Below the pieces are notes generated by a model. That model did not search any database. It had not been told where the DNA came from and was given only the letters and a program-made list of their open reading frames with translations. Below are positions 1 through 15,800 of a DNA stretch of 64,000 nt, in pieces. A program made the translations under genes and the position numbers. The DNA is taken from contig JAEMBT020000001.1 in the NCBI GenBank assembly GCA_018873245.2, positions 7,096,220 through 7,160,219 of the forward strand, written 5' to 3'. Origin of the DNA: Archegozetes longisetosus (taxonomy: Eukaryota; Arthropoda; Arachnida; Sarcoptiformes; Trhypochthoniidae). Position 1 is the first letter of the stretch. Each line of letters begins with the position of its first letter.

Positions 1-3000
1 TTTAATGCTGCTAGCCTTTGATGAGAAATAACTTAATTCAAAGTGTTGATCATATTCTTATCAAAAGTTGCAAAATTTTAAGTTTTCATTAAATTTACAT
101 GTTCAAGGCACTTAAGTATTTGATCAAAAGGTTAAGAGACTTGAACTTTTTATTTTCATCCAAATACTACACAATATCTTTGAAGTTCATTAAGTCATTC
201 AACCGAAAATTAGATTAAGCTGAAAATTATTCAAATTTAATAAAAATGGAGACATTTTTCCGTTCACCATATTGGTTCTAGGAGGAAAAAATGCCTTATC
301 TAAATAACTATTATTGAATATAATAGAAATAAATTGAACTAAGGTCAAAGTCTTGACAGAAGAATTTTTGACTGATTACAGGTCTCTTTATATCTCAAGA
401 GATTCTACTAAAGGTGAAGTAACCCTAAAAGTTGTCTAGCTAAAAATTGTCTAGCAACTAATGAAAAATGGTAGCGATAAATCATTTGATGCTAGCTAGA
501 ATCATATGCCTACATCAAGATGATGTCTTAGCGCATAGACCTAATTCTTCTTCATACCAGCTCTTCAACCATTTATGTCAACCTTCTTTTCCTCACCATA
601 TTAACTGACTTAGTGCTAAGTTATTCTCTCGTTATTCTCTCTTTTGCTGATACATTAAACAATAATCATATTTATCATGTTCAATGTCGACACGTATTTT
701 CTGATACCTTAATACTGTCTAAGTGTCTGTCAAAGTATCTGTGAAAATAGTTGAATTTACTTTTGTTTTTACTTCTTATAGAAACTTGTTCTATATATTG
801 CGAAAGTCGATAAATGAATATATCGTTTAGGACTAGAAAGCAATACTTCCCAATTTATTATTTAATGAAATCTCACACGAACAATAAGTCTATTTAACGT
901 AATATTTGCAATTTCCATAGCTGTCAAAAGTAGTTAATATACATAATAGTATTCATCTTGATTACGATTTGAAGAATAATTTTTTATTATATTTTATTTA
1001 GGCTATTTTTAGAAGTAGAACTACTTATCTATTCGTTAATTATTTGATCAAAATTCTAAGCAAAGCCCCAGGAAACGAATATTTTTACATTATACCCAAA
1101 ATTAATATTTAATCTTAAGATCAAAGTCAACGAGTTTTACGGTTCAGTACTCCACGAGTAAATGTCAATGTATTTTCAGTATCTAAGGTGATTTTTTATG
1201 GTTTTCTGTAAAATTCATAAATTTTAGTCTCGATAAACGGAATCTTTGAAAAGTTTTTGAGATTAATTCTTAATGAAGACTTTCTAAACAGTTATTGATT
1301 GCCTGAAATTCTGTATTCAACTCTATATTTTCATAAAAGTTTTCAGATATTTGGAATGAATTGTGAGAGCTTTGAGATTTTATACGAATTCATGTTTAGA
1401 TCTTTGTTACTGTTGTTAATGCTGAAATTTCTATATAAGATTTTGACTTTTTTGTAAACTTGTTTGAAACAAATTTTGCAAAGTCACCTGAAAAGTTCAC
1501 TAAATCAGAATCCTTTGACACTAAAAAATTTTCTCCAATTTTATTTTTCAAAATTTGAATAATTCACAAATTGCAAAACTTTGATCGTTATTCAATAACT
1601 TAAGAAACTTTCCATTGAAGCTGTTTCTATAGTATTTCTGAATAAAATCTCTTCATATACTGCACGATCACGCCTGAAAATAAGATTTATTGAGTTAAGT
1701 ATTAATTTCAAATAAACAAAAGCTTACAATTTGAAAAATAGATTTTCAAATGTTTAAGTTTGGTATATGAGGCCACTATTTGAAGAAATGCGTTGACTGG
1801 CAATCCTTTTACCATGCATTAAGAAACACTTCTACATCGAACTCAATAAAGAAAATATTTTTAGTTCATAGTAAATCGCCTATGAGTTAACGCACTTCTT
1901 CAAAAACTAGTTTCATATAGTTGAGCACTCTCGTGAAAATTGATTGATTTCTTAGCTGTTAGAGTCGAGTTCCTGAATCTTTTTCGATTGTGATCATCAA
2001 ATGAGAAAAAAATCAGATTAAGTCCTTTATGGCAATTCCTGGAAGGTAAAGTTAAGGAGAGCTAAAGAGAACTCATATTCAATCTGACGATAAAAAGATT
2101 TGCATAATAAAAATATAAAAACTGAATAATTCCATAATTGAATTCTAGTTAATGCAATGTATATGCTTCAATTTTAATCAGAAATATCAGATTGAAATCA
2201 TCTTTATAATAATGGTTTTCGTTCAAAGTATTATATTCATTTTGAATTAAGTCAAAAATAGTTGACTTTTTCAATAGAAAGAGCAGGTATTAGAATAGGA
2301 GTTCTTATTATGCTTATTATTCCAGAAGTCAACTGAATTGTATAAAAGAAAAAAGTAATTACTCAAAGCTAAATAAGATATTCTGTTGAGATTCTAACTT
2401 TAGCTTTAGGTTCCTAATAATGTGTTTTGTATGCAATAACTTCTAAGAAATTTAATTAGAAACTACTCTGAAAAATATTCACTATCAATAATGATATCAA
2501 ACAAATAAGCTTACGTCAACTTTCACGTATGTGGTAGTACAAATAATGCTCTTTGGAAGTGCAGTCAAACTAACAATTCGATTATATAATTGATTAAAAA
2601 CTTTCCTAAACAAACTTATTTTATCAATTAGAGTTGCAGCTATCTGTTCAATCATACAAATTTCTTAATGGCAAATCAGCTCAATTCAATTTAAGCACTT
2701 ATTTTCAACTTTATACTTGTTTTCTTGTTTGTCTTTTATTTGATTGCAAAAAGTTAATTTAAGACTTGTTGATTGAAAAGTAATTTTCTCAAAACAGAAC
2801 TAGAATTTTCAATTTGTCTCATCTGGGAATCGCTGCTGAGACCTGAAACTGAAATAAAACTTTTATTTATCTCATTTAAGTAAATCTCACATGGCAAACA
2901 CATTTTGAATGGAGTTATCAAACTTGTTCTGTATTCGTTGACAATTTTGCTTTTCATCATTCAGATTCACTCAAGTATTCATATGTTTGATTTCTGAGTT

Positions 3001-3840
3001 TCCAATTCTCAACCTTTTATTTCAATTTTTAGACAATATTTGTTTAAACAGTGAATAATTTATAGCTTTTAAAACTTTAAAATTTGACTTTCAAGTGGAA
3101 AATGCAAAAAATTTAAAGTTTCAGAGCCATTTATAGAAATGAGATTTGAATATAAACCCAAAAGAATGTTCCTCGTCCAATGCCTTAAAAACAAACTTTA
3201 ATTGAATAGGAATATATGAGAAAAGTTATTCCTTTAGGGTTAGAGAAACCTTTAGGTTCAATGTCTTACAAAGATATTTGACTTAAGACTTATCAGAAGA
3301 CTATAATGAAAAGTATAGTTTGCAACGAAATAAAGAAGAATATCTCAGTGGAATAACAATATGCATATGAGTTGATAGACAATTGTAGACTAATATATAT
3401 TTAAATGCACGAGATATTGACATTTGTATATATGTCTCTATAGACTTCTATCAGAGCTCATTTGACTTTGATGACAGCTCACAATGACATTAAGATGATT
3501 ATTCTTAATATAAAAGTCAATAAACTACCTGCTATAAGAACTGCTATAAGAATCGCTATAAGAATCGCTATAAGAATCGCTATAAGAACTACTATAAGAA
3601 TTGCTATAAGTATGTATTAATATACATAACGTTCTCTTATCTTGTTCGTAAATTAGATATTCATCTCACTTCTCAATACTTTTATATTAATCAATGTCAA
3701 TAAGATGGAGCAAAAACACGAAAACCAACTTATATTTCACGCCAATAATAGATATTTATAGCATTAAAAAGCTATTATATAACTGATAGATGATCTTATT
3801 ATTGTAGAAGACTAATTGCAATTTTTTCTTTCATATTTAG
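1..3840. other. Upstream intron/intergenic sequence of the SIFamide receptor
   Basis: AT-rich sequence without a convincing exon. Because the first recognised receptor exon (3841) opens in mid-codon just before TM3, at least part of this stretch should be intron. I looked for the missing N-terminus, TM1 and TM2 and could not find them on the + strand, so they probably lie upstream of the window. Apart from the 12-bp tandem repeat at 3531-3610, nothing stands out. Confidence 0.5.
3531..3610. repeat. 12-bp tandem repeat, about 6.7 copies
   Basis: Unit GCTATAAGAATC with small variants (AACT, AACTAC, AATT), directly visible. It lies about 230 bases upstream of the first visible receptor exon. 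Confidence 0.9.
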
Positions 3841-6800
3841 CTTGGATTTTGGGTCGATTTGTTTGTAAGGCTGTCCCTTACCTACAAGGAGTATCAGTCA
3901 GTGCTTCTGTATATACATTAGTCGCTATATCTGCTGACAGGTATGTTAGACATTAATCGTAACGTCTCATTCACTTTTTTATTATCCTTTATATGTTTGC
4001 CTTTCATCCTAATTCTATTTTTATTTTGGATTAAGTTTGTTATGTCCATTTTAGTAGATTCTATTTTTTTGTTGGATCAGTAGTACTAAATGTCAGATTA
4101 ATTCTTCTGTAACTCAACTTCAATGAAAGTCTGAGAAAATTTTGATTGTTTAAGATTTATTTGAAATATGGCTAAAAGGTTTTAGAATATTCTTAGCTAA
4201 CAAACAGTAAGAAAAGCTAAACGAATAGAATTGAAGATCTCTATAAAAGTGAATAATAAAAGTTATGATCATTTTATTCAAATAGATTATAGTAAAAAGA
4301 GTTTGATTAGGATCTCCTCGTAGCAAACTTTACATGTATTCAAATATGACTTTGAACGGGCTTCCTATTTGCCTTCATATGAGAATTGATTCCTATTATT
4401 TGCTTAATATTTTTATTAATCACATCTTTTCTGCAAAACAGTGGTATAGAAATCAATAATTTAAGCGCAATATCGACGCAATGCTATCGAAAAATGTATA
4501 CTACGACTAAGTGAGAAAGATATCAAAATTTTAGGCAATTTTTGACATAACATACGATAAAAGAAGTAAAAGTAAACAGCTTTTCTCCATTCTGATAACG
4601 AATAAAGGGTCAAAATTGAGACATATTTCTGAAAGAGAAGAATAGAAACATGTTATTTTATTTAAATAGTTGTCAAAGTTTATATATTTGCAGCTAAACT
4701 GCTGTCAATATCTCAGTTAGTCAATTTTTACATAAGCTAACATAAATAACGCTTGACATAAGCAAACATAAATAACGCTTGACATAAGCAAACATAAATA
4801 ACGCTTATCATTCAGAATTAGTATTAACATGAATGGAAAATATAATACTTTTTACCATGCAATCAATGTAAACAAGTATAAGTTTAATAGCAATTCGATA
4901 TGTTAGTTTCTGCTACAAGCCGATTGAATTTAAGAAAATAGCACAAGCATAACAATAGAATGCATACAATTTACAATGCTTAAATTGAATCAATAAAATG
5001 ATGGTTGAACTTACTTGGAGGTCACAGCCAAAACAAAGGATTCAGTTTTATGACTTAGTGGTTATCATTATATCGATTGACCAGATTTGTTTGTGTTATA
5101 CTATGTTTCTATGTTTGGGATGAAACAGTTATCGCTTGAGTTGCATCTATTTATTAAGAAATATTTTTCTCTATTCTATAGATTAATTGTTGTAAATTTG
5201 TCTCACTTCTCGCACATTTGTTAAGTGAAGTGAAACAGATGTTGCTAACAGAAAAGTGTTAATAAGAGAAAAAAGAGATGATATTTCGTTTGTTATACAT
5301 ATCTCACTTAAGAGAAACAGTTTTCCTATAACGTATAGGCTAGACAATTGTAATTAACAGTAAAATTTAATTATAGTCTCTTTTCAACTGATTGAAAATA
5401 TCAATTTGATAGAGAATATTCTGAGAGTTAACAAATACTTTCTCTAGCTCTTAGCGCAAAAATCTTATATCAGATCACTTTGAAGGCAAAGTTGATGGTA
5501 AAATTTCATATACTAACTCTAAGTTATAGGTAAGGTCAAAGGTCAATATTATAGGTAAGGTGAAAGGTCAATAAAACTTTGCTCTATCAGATTTTGGTAA
5601 CACTAAAGTTAATTATAACGAGGTCTAACTGCAAAGACAAATATAGAGCTAATAATATAACTGTTACGGTAATTCGAGATGTCTTACATACTGTCATTAA
5701 AGTTATTGATCTGCTATAAACTGAGTGATGACAGAACACAAAAGAAATCACATATAAGATCAGTGATGCAAATATTTTCATTAATTCTGACTTATGACCA
5801 GCCAATCAAATATGAGTCTAGTTCGTAGTCTGGATAACACTAAACATTAAAACTATGGTAGAATTGAGGCCAATTGTGAGCAATGTTGAAGTACTAGTTT
5901 TTTGCTTATTGTTCGCATTCCGCAAAGAATGTATGGAGAGATACAAAAAAATTTCTAATAGCTTGTATTGGATTCAATGCTTATTTCGATGGCATTTGTT
6001 CTCATGTAATATAAAAAAATATTCATAAGTAGCTATGAGATAAGAAAAGTGAGCCCAATTTAAGATTAACCTATAGTTTGATATTTAGTTTTGAGATAAG
6101 TGAGCAGAATCCGTACTTTTTGTCACTGAAGTACACTCTACTGATATACGTGTATGACGTTATCACGTAAGATAATTGCATTAAACCAATTATTATTATT
6201 ATTATTAATTCAATACTTGAGTGTATTGTATTTTAAGAGAAGTGCTACATTTGACACATTGCTAGAAGAAGGGCATAAGTGAATACTATGCAAGCAGTAG
6301 TTTATCCTACTCTTCCAACAAACAACTTATTTATTCTAACTTTTTAACTATATTTGTTTGAATACTTGCGTGGGTTTTTCAAAACAAAATACTGTTTATG
6401 ACAACAAACTAGCTGAAAATTAATTAAAGTGCAAAACAATTTAAACTAATTTTTAAACAAAATGTTCAACTTATTGTTAAGTACTATTTGAGAAATAGAG
6501 TTAAAAGGATTATTTTCGATATAACAAAATCGATTTGAGCCACGAGTTAAACTAAACATTAATTACAAAGCGCTACCTAAAAAAAGTTAATGAAATGATG
6601 AATTTGTGTACAGAGAACAAGCTTAAAGCTTAAATGAATAGTGAATTACTAGTTATATTTCAAAATTGCTTTGCTAGCATCAATCAAATGAACAGTTCTT
6701 AAAAGCGTAAGCGATAAGCACTTTAATTCAATTATATATCATATCCAACTAATTAGACTTTCATTTATTCAAACCGTTTAATTCCCTAAAATTACTCATT

Positions 6801-9800
6801 CTTTATTCGAGTAGACATTTAGTTCAATTCATTTCTATTTGTATCTAAGCAGAATCTGGTATTCCTTTTAGGATTCATTTTACTTTAATATATTCCTAAA
6901 CATTAATCATTCGGTAATTTATGATCTATTCTAATGATCACTTCTTGTACCGGACTTTGACCTAAACTTTTTTCAAATACGATTCTTGACTTGTTCTCGG
7001 AATAACAAATCACTTATAGATTTGACAATCGTTCGGTGAAATCTGATTATCGGATCATTTTTCAGAAGGTTTTAATTAAGTCTTGGTTCGATAAAAATTG
7101 GATTCAATGATCTAATAACCAGATTTAGTAATCAAACTAAATGTCTAAAACTTATGAGACTTGTGATAAATGAGATTCTGTTGATTAGTGTGAAAATAAA
7201 CTTAATGATATTAATTATTCACTGGTTTTATTAGCGTTCCATCAAAATTTCAAAAATGTTTCTAAGCTCAATTTTTTGGAAAATTTTCTTTCTAATGCTT
7301 CACACATTTTTCATTTATATTGTCCACACTTTATTCTTATAGCTAGTGGGTAGTCATGATTCAAAATTCATTTTGCTATCACTCTTGAGAAATCCTAAAT
7401 ATTTTGACGCTCCAATAGATCCGCTACTCATAGATCTTAGAGACATATATCACAAGTATTACATCTTATATAATATAAAATTCAATTCAACTTGATTCAG
7501 TACAATGATACATTGCAGAAAGCTTGCATAAATTTCTTTATAACAATCCCAAACTTTCAATTGAAAATCAATCTTTTTCCTAACTTTTATTAGAAGTTGT
7601 AAATATTGACTCAAAACAACTTTTAAACTGGATGAATGCTGGCGGCAATTAAGCTAAAATTCCCAAACTTTACAAAGGATATTAGAAATTCTTTATCATT
7701 TGAGGTATATGCGAAAAAAAATTAGAACTTCAGAAACATGCTTTCTTATATCAGTTCAACTATTGACTAAGCTTTAAAACCATACCTTAATTGCATTTTC
7801 GAGAATCGAGCTTTAAAATTCAAGTTATTAAGTAATTTGATGGATACTCCCTTCAGGGTCAAAGTTGCATGAGTTGCAATTTATATAAGTATAATTCTCA
7901 TTATATGCTTGAAATATTATTGATTATTTTTCTGTGAAAAAACTTTTATATCCATGAAGACTTATTGTTATTATAGCAAAAATTATCCTTAATGTTCATT
8001 TGTAATTTGTGTAATCTATTGAACTGAAAGTTTGATCAATATGAAGGAATAAAAAATGAGATATATTTTCAGCTCTATTTCCATAAGCAATCGAAAGTTA
8101 TGGAGTTTTTATGTATGATTTTATGAAAAAATTGTTCAACAAACACCAGTCTATTCCAATCTCTAAGAAGTCTTTAGCTTTTTTGCAATCAAACTCTTGG
8201 AATATTTGAAAACACTTTGAAGAATTAAAATGTTGCCAACTTTTTTGGGGAAATTATTTATGACCATATTCTATAAAATTGTTCTTTAAATGACTTGAGC
8301 AGTAATCTATTAGTTCCCATGCCTCTAATTTTTAAGTATATTCTTCTTATCGCATAAGATTTAATGTACTATTAAAAATCGATACAAAACATAAGTTCAA
8401 GAAGTACATAACTGAATAAATAATTTAAGAATGAACTTAAATGCACTGAAAGAATGCAATAATGAATAAAAATTGATATTATTTTAGTATTCTATTGAGA
8501 TTAATAGTAAAAGCAGTTGCTTACTGCATAAAAACGCTTATTCTTAACTCTCTAAAGAAGTCACTAAAATAGTACGTAAGATAATGTATTGAAATAAGTT
8601 GCAATTTTATTCTGCATTTGACTCGTGCTTAATTGTCTATAAATAAAGATTTTATCAATAATTCAGTTCAATGATCTCAAAAAAACATTTGTTTAGTATT
8701 TGATTTAAAGGTGGAGCTTTGATTTATGTAAAATCTCATTTAAAAGAGCAGTATTAGAGCAGAAACAGGATTTTCTTTATAAATGGTAAAATTTTCTTTT
8801 TCAATCCACGTTCGTCAAGTATGAGCTGAAATAATGCACAAGTACACTAATGAAATATAGGAGCTGAGAAAGTTTCAATCAATATTAAGACACGTGTAAA
8901 TAGTATATTTGTGTAAACAACGTAATAAATATTCTACGAAGGATTTTCGTTTTAAATATATTTATGTGATTACTAATTTACAACATTTACCACTTTGTAA
9001 TCTAGTCAACTAGTGTGTAAAATAATCATTAATAGTTTATGAATTAGTTGACAAGTTTACAGAGAAGTCAATTTTAATCTTAACTAATTTACAAGCTGGG
9101 CGACTACTTTGTAAAATATTAAATTTTGTATATCAGTCACGTCATATATATAATCCTTTTCTCAATCCAAAGCTAGTGGCTATAAGTCAGATTAATTTAA
9201 AATAACACAATTTCTAATTGGAAAGTTCAACAGGGATCTGGTGGATTGTTCTAAAGTCAACTCTCCTAAATCTAATCGTTCTTGCTTTTGATTGAACAAA
9301 TATCTCTTCTTTACGATTTAGTTGATTATGTGTAAGCTTCATCTTGTTTAATCAGAAAATCAACTAATGACTTAATTAAAAGCATTAACTTGAAAATTTT
9401 ACTCACTAAATAATCAAAATAACATAGTTCTAATAATATTCAGTTTCAGAAGCAAATTTAATTAAATATAATTAAAACTAAAAAATTAAACATAATTTGG
9501 AATTTTAAGAAAAAATCTTCAACTATTTATTGATATTTTGAGATTCTGTTGGACCCGATAACTCGAGATTTGAAATTGGTTCATACTTTTAATTGACAGA
9601 ATTTCAAAAAGAACAATGAAAGTATTGATGATTTTAGAAATTCAAGCTAATTTACAATAAACAAAATGATATAAGAGAAATATTGGTTGTTCAAAGCTGG
9701 TTGTTAAGGGAAGAAAAATAGAATTTGGAAGAGTTGACTTTATAACAATTGAATGAAAATTGTACAACATCATCTTGAAATAAGTTAGTTTGAGACACAA

Positions 9801-12800
9801 GCACAAATAAGCTTAATCTGCATTTCTCATTCATACTAATTAAAGGTGCTTAAATATTACACCAAGTTTATTACAGAAATGCTTAATCAAAATTCTATTA
9901 CAAAATTGATCCGTTTGCTAATTAATTGTGATTCTAATTTTACTATAAATGCTAATTAGAGTATTTTTCAGATTCATCTAAAGATCAACATTTGGTTAAT
10001 GATTTATGATGCCTGAGCCCAAATCCTAATAAAGTTTGACTTAAGTAAAACACTTTTCTAACAAATTAATTATTCAGTGATGGCTTTTGCTCACAAACAA
10101 ATCATTTTCTCTAATTATTCAGTGAAAGTTGAAGAAATTTTAGACCAATGAAAAGTTGCTTCAAACTATGTCAAACATATCATTGTAAAAGTTTTGAACA
10201 AGAATAATTTCAAAGAATAATATTTTGGAAGAATAATCAGAATATATATAATAGAAAATAATTGCCATTAAGTAATACTTTTGTGCGAACTTTATTTGAC
10301 TGTACATTTATAGGCAAATAACAAAAGTGATCATTATTTGAACGTTTATCTATACTTAGCATGCTTAGACTTCATATATTCAGCATTATTAGAGATCAAT
10401 AAACAAATTTAGTTTGATCGCTAACAGAACAAGTTGTTTATATGAAATAAAATTCACGTACTTTCAATAACTTGATGATTCTATTTGGTAAACTTCCAAC
10501 TTATTGAAATTCTTTAGGCTCTGTTATTGCCAAATTTTCAAAATTATTCTGTGGTAATCACAAGTGATTTGGGTATAGAGTATAAGAATTTAAAAGCTTA
10601 AGAACATAAGAGCTAACTAATTACATAAAAGTTTATAATTGGGGCCTTTGGTTACGAAATAATTTAAGCGCATTATCGAATATTTGATAGTTTACCAATA
10701 ACTAAATTATTTTCCAAGTACTCGTCATATTCATGTATTTTAATCGTCAAAACTTCTATTCATAAACTAAAATTACACTTTTCGCAACGATATAAATACT
10801 TTTGATTACTATTAATACTAACAATTCAAATACATATTATTGAGAAATATAAGAGATATTCATTTTTAATATTAATTATTAATAGAAATGTTATGCAAAT
10901 TTCAATTTTGATTCAACAACATTTATCCAAATACTCGCATAAATACATTTAATTTGAAGTATAATTGGTTCTAACAGACTGCTCAAAATGATAAAGTTTG
11001 AAATTAATTATAAAAGTTTAGTAATATATTTATATAGTATCAGTAAAATGTTATTACTTTGCATTATGCAAAGTAAATGATACTGAATTTTTGCCGGAAT
11101 TCATACCAATTTAGATAACGTTGTTGCAGTAGAATTACTTTGCATACCATTTCAAAGAGAGCTTAGATTTGAAATAGATATAAAACATGTTATTTTTAGT
11201 ACTAATTAAGCTTTTTTCCTCACAAATCCGATAAATAAGTGCCCAAAAACTATTACTTATAATTTCTTCGAGTAAATAATATAATTGTTGAGTTAGTTAT
11301 CAAAGATCGCTACATTCTTAAGGTTTGATCCATTTACCAATATTTTGCTTATTAAATTTAGTTGAAGGGCTTTTGAGAGCATTTAAGTCTAGAGTTAATA
11401 TATAAAACATGTGAAACACTTCAAATTCAATTTTTATTGCTATTCTGCTTTAGACTGTTCGTAAAATTTCTATTTCAATCAGTAAGTTGATTATGAGTAA
11501 AAGTGAAAAATCAAATCTATTTTTACTCTCCAAATTAAACAATTTCCAATACTTTGCTATGAGTTCATTTTTCGGTCGAAGAGCATTAAGAAATTATTTT
11601 TCTCACTCAGTCCATGAAGTCAACAAACCTAAGAATCATAAGAATATGACGTAAGAATTATAAGAATATACATGAAAATTAAGACAAAGTAGTAATAAAG
11701 ATTGGTGCGTGTGTATGTTAGGTAATCATATAAATTATAGTACAAAAAAATTATATGTACATAAAAAGCCTTTAAGTGTAATGAACTATTTCTTAGGACA
11801 AATACCGGAATATTCCTATTTTATTGTGAATTATTGCTCTCTATTTCGGAAGTAATACTAAGATTTCATGATAACTAATTAATGAGACATGCAATGGAAA
11901 AGTTTTTTATGCACGAGTAGCTTATTCACTATTGACTTGTTTTGCTGAACAATTTTCATGCATCTTTTATAGGAATCAATAATATTTACCTAAATCTATG
12001 ACACCAACACATCGCGTAATACAGAATTTTGTACTCGAATTCAAGTCTGCTACTGAACTTAAACATTTGACGCTTTTAAGATAATATATTTTTTGATAAG
12101 TTCTGACGTGAAGCTTTTGATTTTCAAATAGATTCTCACGTGTTTATTGGTGAAAAATAAAACGATTACATAAATTCATAATTTGTATTCATGTTCAGTT
12201 AAAAAGCTTTAAAATTAATAAAATTCAGTAAAAATATCACTTCAAGAAGTTAACCAAAGATTAATGTAGTTGTTTTCGACTTTTGTCTTGAAATAAATTT
12301 TTGCTCAGATCAAACAATGTATAATTGGTGAGAAAAAGAAGTCTAGACATAAAGTCCTAAAGCTTTTAATCTTCAACACAAACAATTGAGAAAAGAGTAA
12401 AGATTATTGACCACTACGTTGTTGTGAGAAATAAAAACACAAGTCAATTAAATCTTTATTGTCAAATATAACTAACTAATTTTATTCCTTAAAAGTTTCT
12501 AACTTTGATTTTAGTTTGAATTTGAGTTCGAGTTCGAGTTCGAGCACGAGCTCGAGCACGGGCTCGGGCTCATATTCAGGTTCCTATTAAGGTTCAAACC
12601 TATATTTCTAGTTCAGAATTAAAAATTTTTGAAATAATTTGTTAAATTGATTTTCATTTCAGATTTTATGGAATCTATTATCCATTTAATAATGGATTCA
12701 GTCTCTGTGTCAGAAGGACAACAATATGTGTGATTTGGTTAATGAGCTTTATTATTGCCTTGCCGTGGATCATATATTTTGATTTGGTCCCCATGTGGGA

Positions 12801-15800
12801 TGATATCAACGATGTTAAAGTAAGCCTAACTTGAATTATTTTTTATTTTCTCTAATTGAATATCTGAAAAGCGGTCATTTTTAAACTCTGATCTTTGAAA
12901 CTTACAAATCACAATCATCAATAAATGATATATTCCATGAATATGATATGCGGATGTTATTGAAGTGGTTACTTATTCTATTCCCTCAGAGAGTCGATCA
13001 TAATAGTATCTCGATATAATGAATCGCTGAAGATCGACAACTCATATTGACCACGACAAGGTCACTATAAGAGAGGCAATTATTAACTGAATAGTATGGA
13101 TAAATGTGCTCACTATATTCAATATTTACTATAAAGTGGGTGGATATATCGAGATACGACTGTGATTTCTAATTTTCAATGCATTTTATAATAAATGGAA
13201 GCAAGTTCCGTTGTAAAATCATCTTTTCTCATGGGATCCCAGTAAACATTTTTTGTACCTTTCGCGCAAATCAGATAAAATATTTTCTGTCATTGTGACC
13301 CAATTTAGTATAATTTAAGTAATAAATAATAAGATCACTGATTTCCGCATTTCCCAAATCTATTTTTGTCAAAAGAAATATAAAGTAAATAAGAAACAAA
13401 TTACTATTCTTCTACTAATATTTCAAGTTTTAGTTGCGTTTGAATAATTTTCCATAATTCAAAGCTCAACTTGAAAGACAAGTCTTGTGAAGAAGAATTG
13501 TAGTCAATTTTTCTTATTGGATTTATTCTATCAAATAAATTACTATCTCGCAAAAACGTTTTCTCCATTTGACTCCTATGAAAATTGAGAAAAACGTCTT
13601 GAAAAACGTCTTGAACAATTCTGTGAACCAATTTGAATTTGTTCTCTAAATCTTAATATTCACTATCGATTGAAATTCTAGAGAAAGAATAGAATATATT
13701 GATTGTGATGCAAGGGTATCTAAAAGATTGTCAAGTAATTATATGAGCTTTTATTTGAGGCCAAACTCTTCCTATACATGAAAGAATGCTTTCTATTTTG
13801 TCCTTGCACCACAAAAGACTGGTTATAAATAAAACGAGGTATTTCAATGAGAATTTATAAGAGCCTTGTTGAGTATCAAAGATTGCAAAACTTTCGGATC
13901 AAACAATACCATTAGTTGTCGAGTTTTGAAATAAACTTTATTTTTGAGGACAATAAGCATTTTTAGTACTTATGTAAATGCTTTCAAACTCATATCTGAT
14001 GTGGATGGCATAAATAAAAATAATTGGAATATTAGATTCAAAAACAAGTAAATCTTTTATTCAACTATTCTCCAGTATATCTTCTATAATACAGTAATAC
14101 TTCCTTACTGTGAATCGATGTCAACCTACTGTTCACATTGACTACAACGATATTTCACTATAAAGATGTGACTATTTGTTGAGTTACATGTTTTCAGACT
14201 AGGTAAGTGCATCCACCATATTGGCGATTTACTATACAGAGGTATTACTGTATCACTCAACTGGATTACCTGAATAAAATGCAACTGAAGTTTCTATTGA
14301 ACTTTGTCTGAGAAACAAGGTCTTTATTATCGAAGTATTAAATTCTACATTCCCTGTTTATCTCTGAAAGATCTATTCTACAGCCAAGATTTACATTCAT
14401 TTAAATAACCAATAGTTCAAGCCTATGTTTCTATTCAGTATAAATGAAGAAAGTACTTCAAGCTTAATACCTTAGATCCCACTTCTTAGCTAATTATCAA
14501 ATTCAAGTGAAATTTATGAAAATAATTATAAGACTTAGACTAAAGTTTCTAAAGAAAAAATAATTCATCTAACAGTCAAAATCAGTAGAATCGAGTAAAT
14601 GATTTATTCTTAATTGCGTCGATGTGTTCTTTTGAGCAAAACAAGTTATATTTTAGTGAAATACGTCATAAAAATGGTTTCTGAAATGATTTTTCATTGA
14701 GAAGTTGAATTTTTTTCCATTTTCTTAATAGAGCGAGATCTCGATATTGAACCTCATTATAGTGAACCTCATTATAGTGAATGCTTATTATAATAGCAGC
14801 AATTAGTCTGTTGTCGACGCATATCAACTAGTGCTAAGTAATCTGTAATCTGTTTACAGTAAAGTCTCGTTGTAGTCAATGTTAATTATCGGTCCCTAAA
14901 CATTAAACTATTACTGTATTTAAGAATTGGCCCTTTTACTAACGTCTTGTTTTGTAAATGTATTCGTTATTGTCCTCCTCAATTCTGGTTTTGGCTTTAG
15001 AATCATTGTTAAATATAATTCAAAACAAAATGAGAAGCATTTTATGGAATCACTTGGTTGGAATGTCTACCGAGCATTACATGCTCTAAAAAGTCTATTC
15101 AAATAATTCCTTGATCTCATTATATACAAGCATGGATTCGAGCCTCTAGTGCTTCAGAGCGTGATTTCAAGTTTTATAAAAGCTGAATTATTTTCTTCAA
15201 CGGATCGTGATTTAAACTGCTTTTTGATTCCAATTTGAAACCCATTAAAATATATAAAGAATAAAAATTTATTCAAATAACGAATCCGAAACTACAAAAC
15301 TTTGTAGCGATTCGTAGACCAAAACATTCTACAACTAAATAAGAACTAAACTAAGAGAGAAATAAACCAATGAATAAATTTTCTATCTCTTTATAAAGAG
15401 AATCAAAATCTCAAATATTGAGGAAAACTCTTAAAATTGGAATCAACAGCTAAACTCTAAACTATTATAGAATAAACAGAATTTACCTAGCGTACCAGCA
15501 ATTGAATGAATAATTTATCCAAGTATCATATTCAGAACTCACGTAAATTGAATTAAATTAGAGATTAGTTCACTTTTAAAAGTTACAAGCTTTCAATGAA
15601 TAAGAGATGCATTTTTATATTTCCCATACGTCCAGTTCGTAAAACTTATAAAAAGTTTGAAACGATCGCAAAACTAGAAACTACTGAGAGGATAAAGTCA
15701 GTAATATCTAACCATGTAGTCAATACAATAGAAGATTTAATTTGAAACTCTAATCTCAGATATTCTCATAAGAATTGTTTTACATGAAATAAGTCAATTT

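Larger units (their letters stand above)
3941..12662 (+). other. 8.7-kb intron of the SIFamide receptor
   Basis: Donor GTATGT, acceptor TTTCAG. It separates TM3 from TM4 between bases 2 and 3 of the Arg codon of the DRF motif. AT-rich; I see no gene on either strand. It holds a 26-bp tandem repeat (4731-4808), a two-copy 25-bp direct repeat near 5525-5576, and a GAGTTC/GAGCTC hexamer tract close to its 3' end. Confidence 0.8.

Noticed and set aside
13404..13631. Minus-strand open frame of 75 codons in the receptor intron
   Set aside because: No domain or splice context; contains a local duplication of GAAAAACGTCTT that suggests simple sequence.
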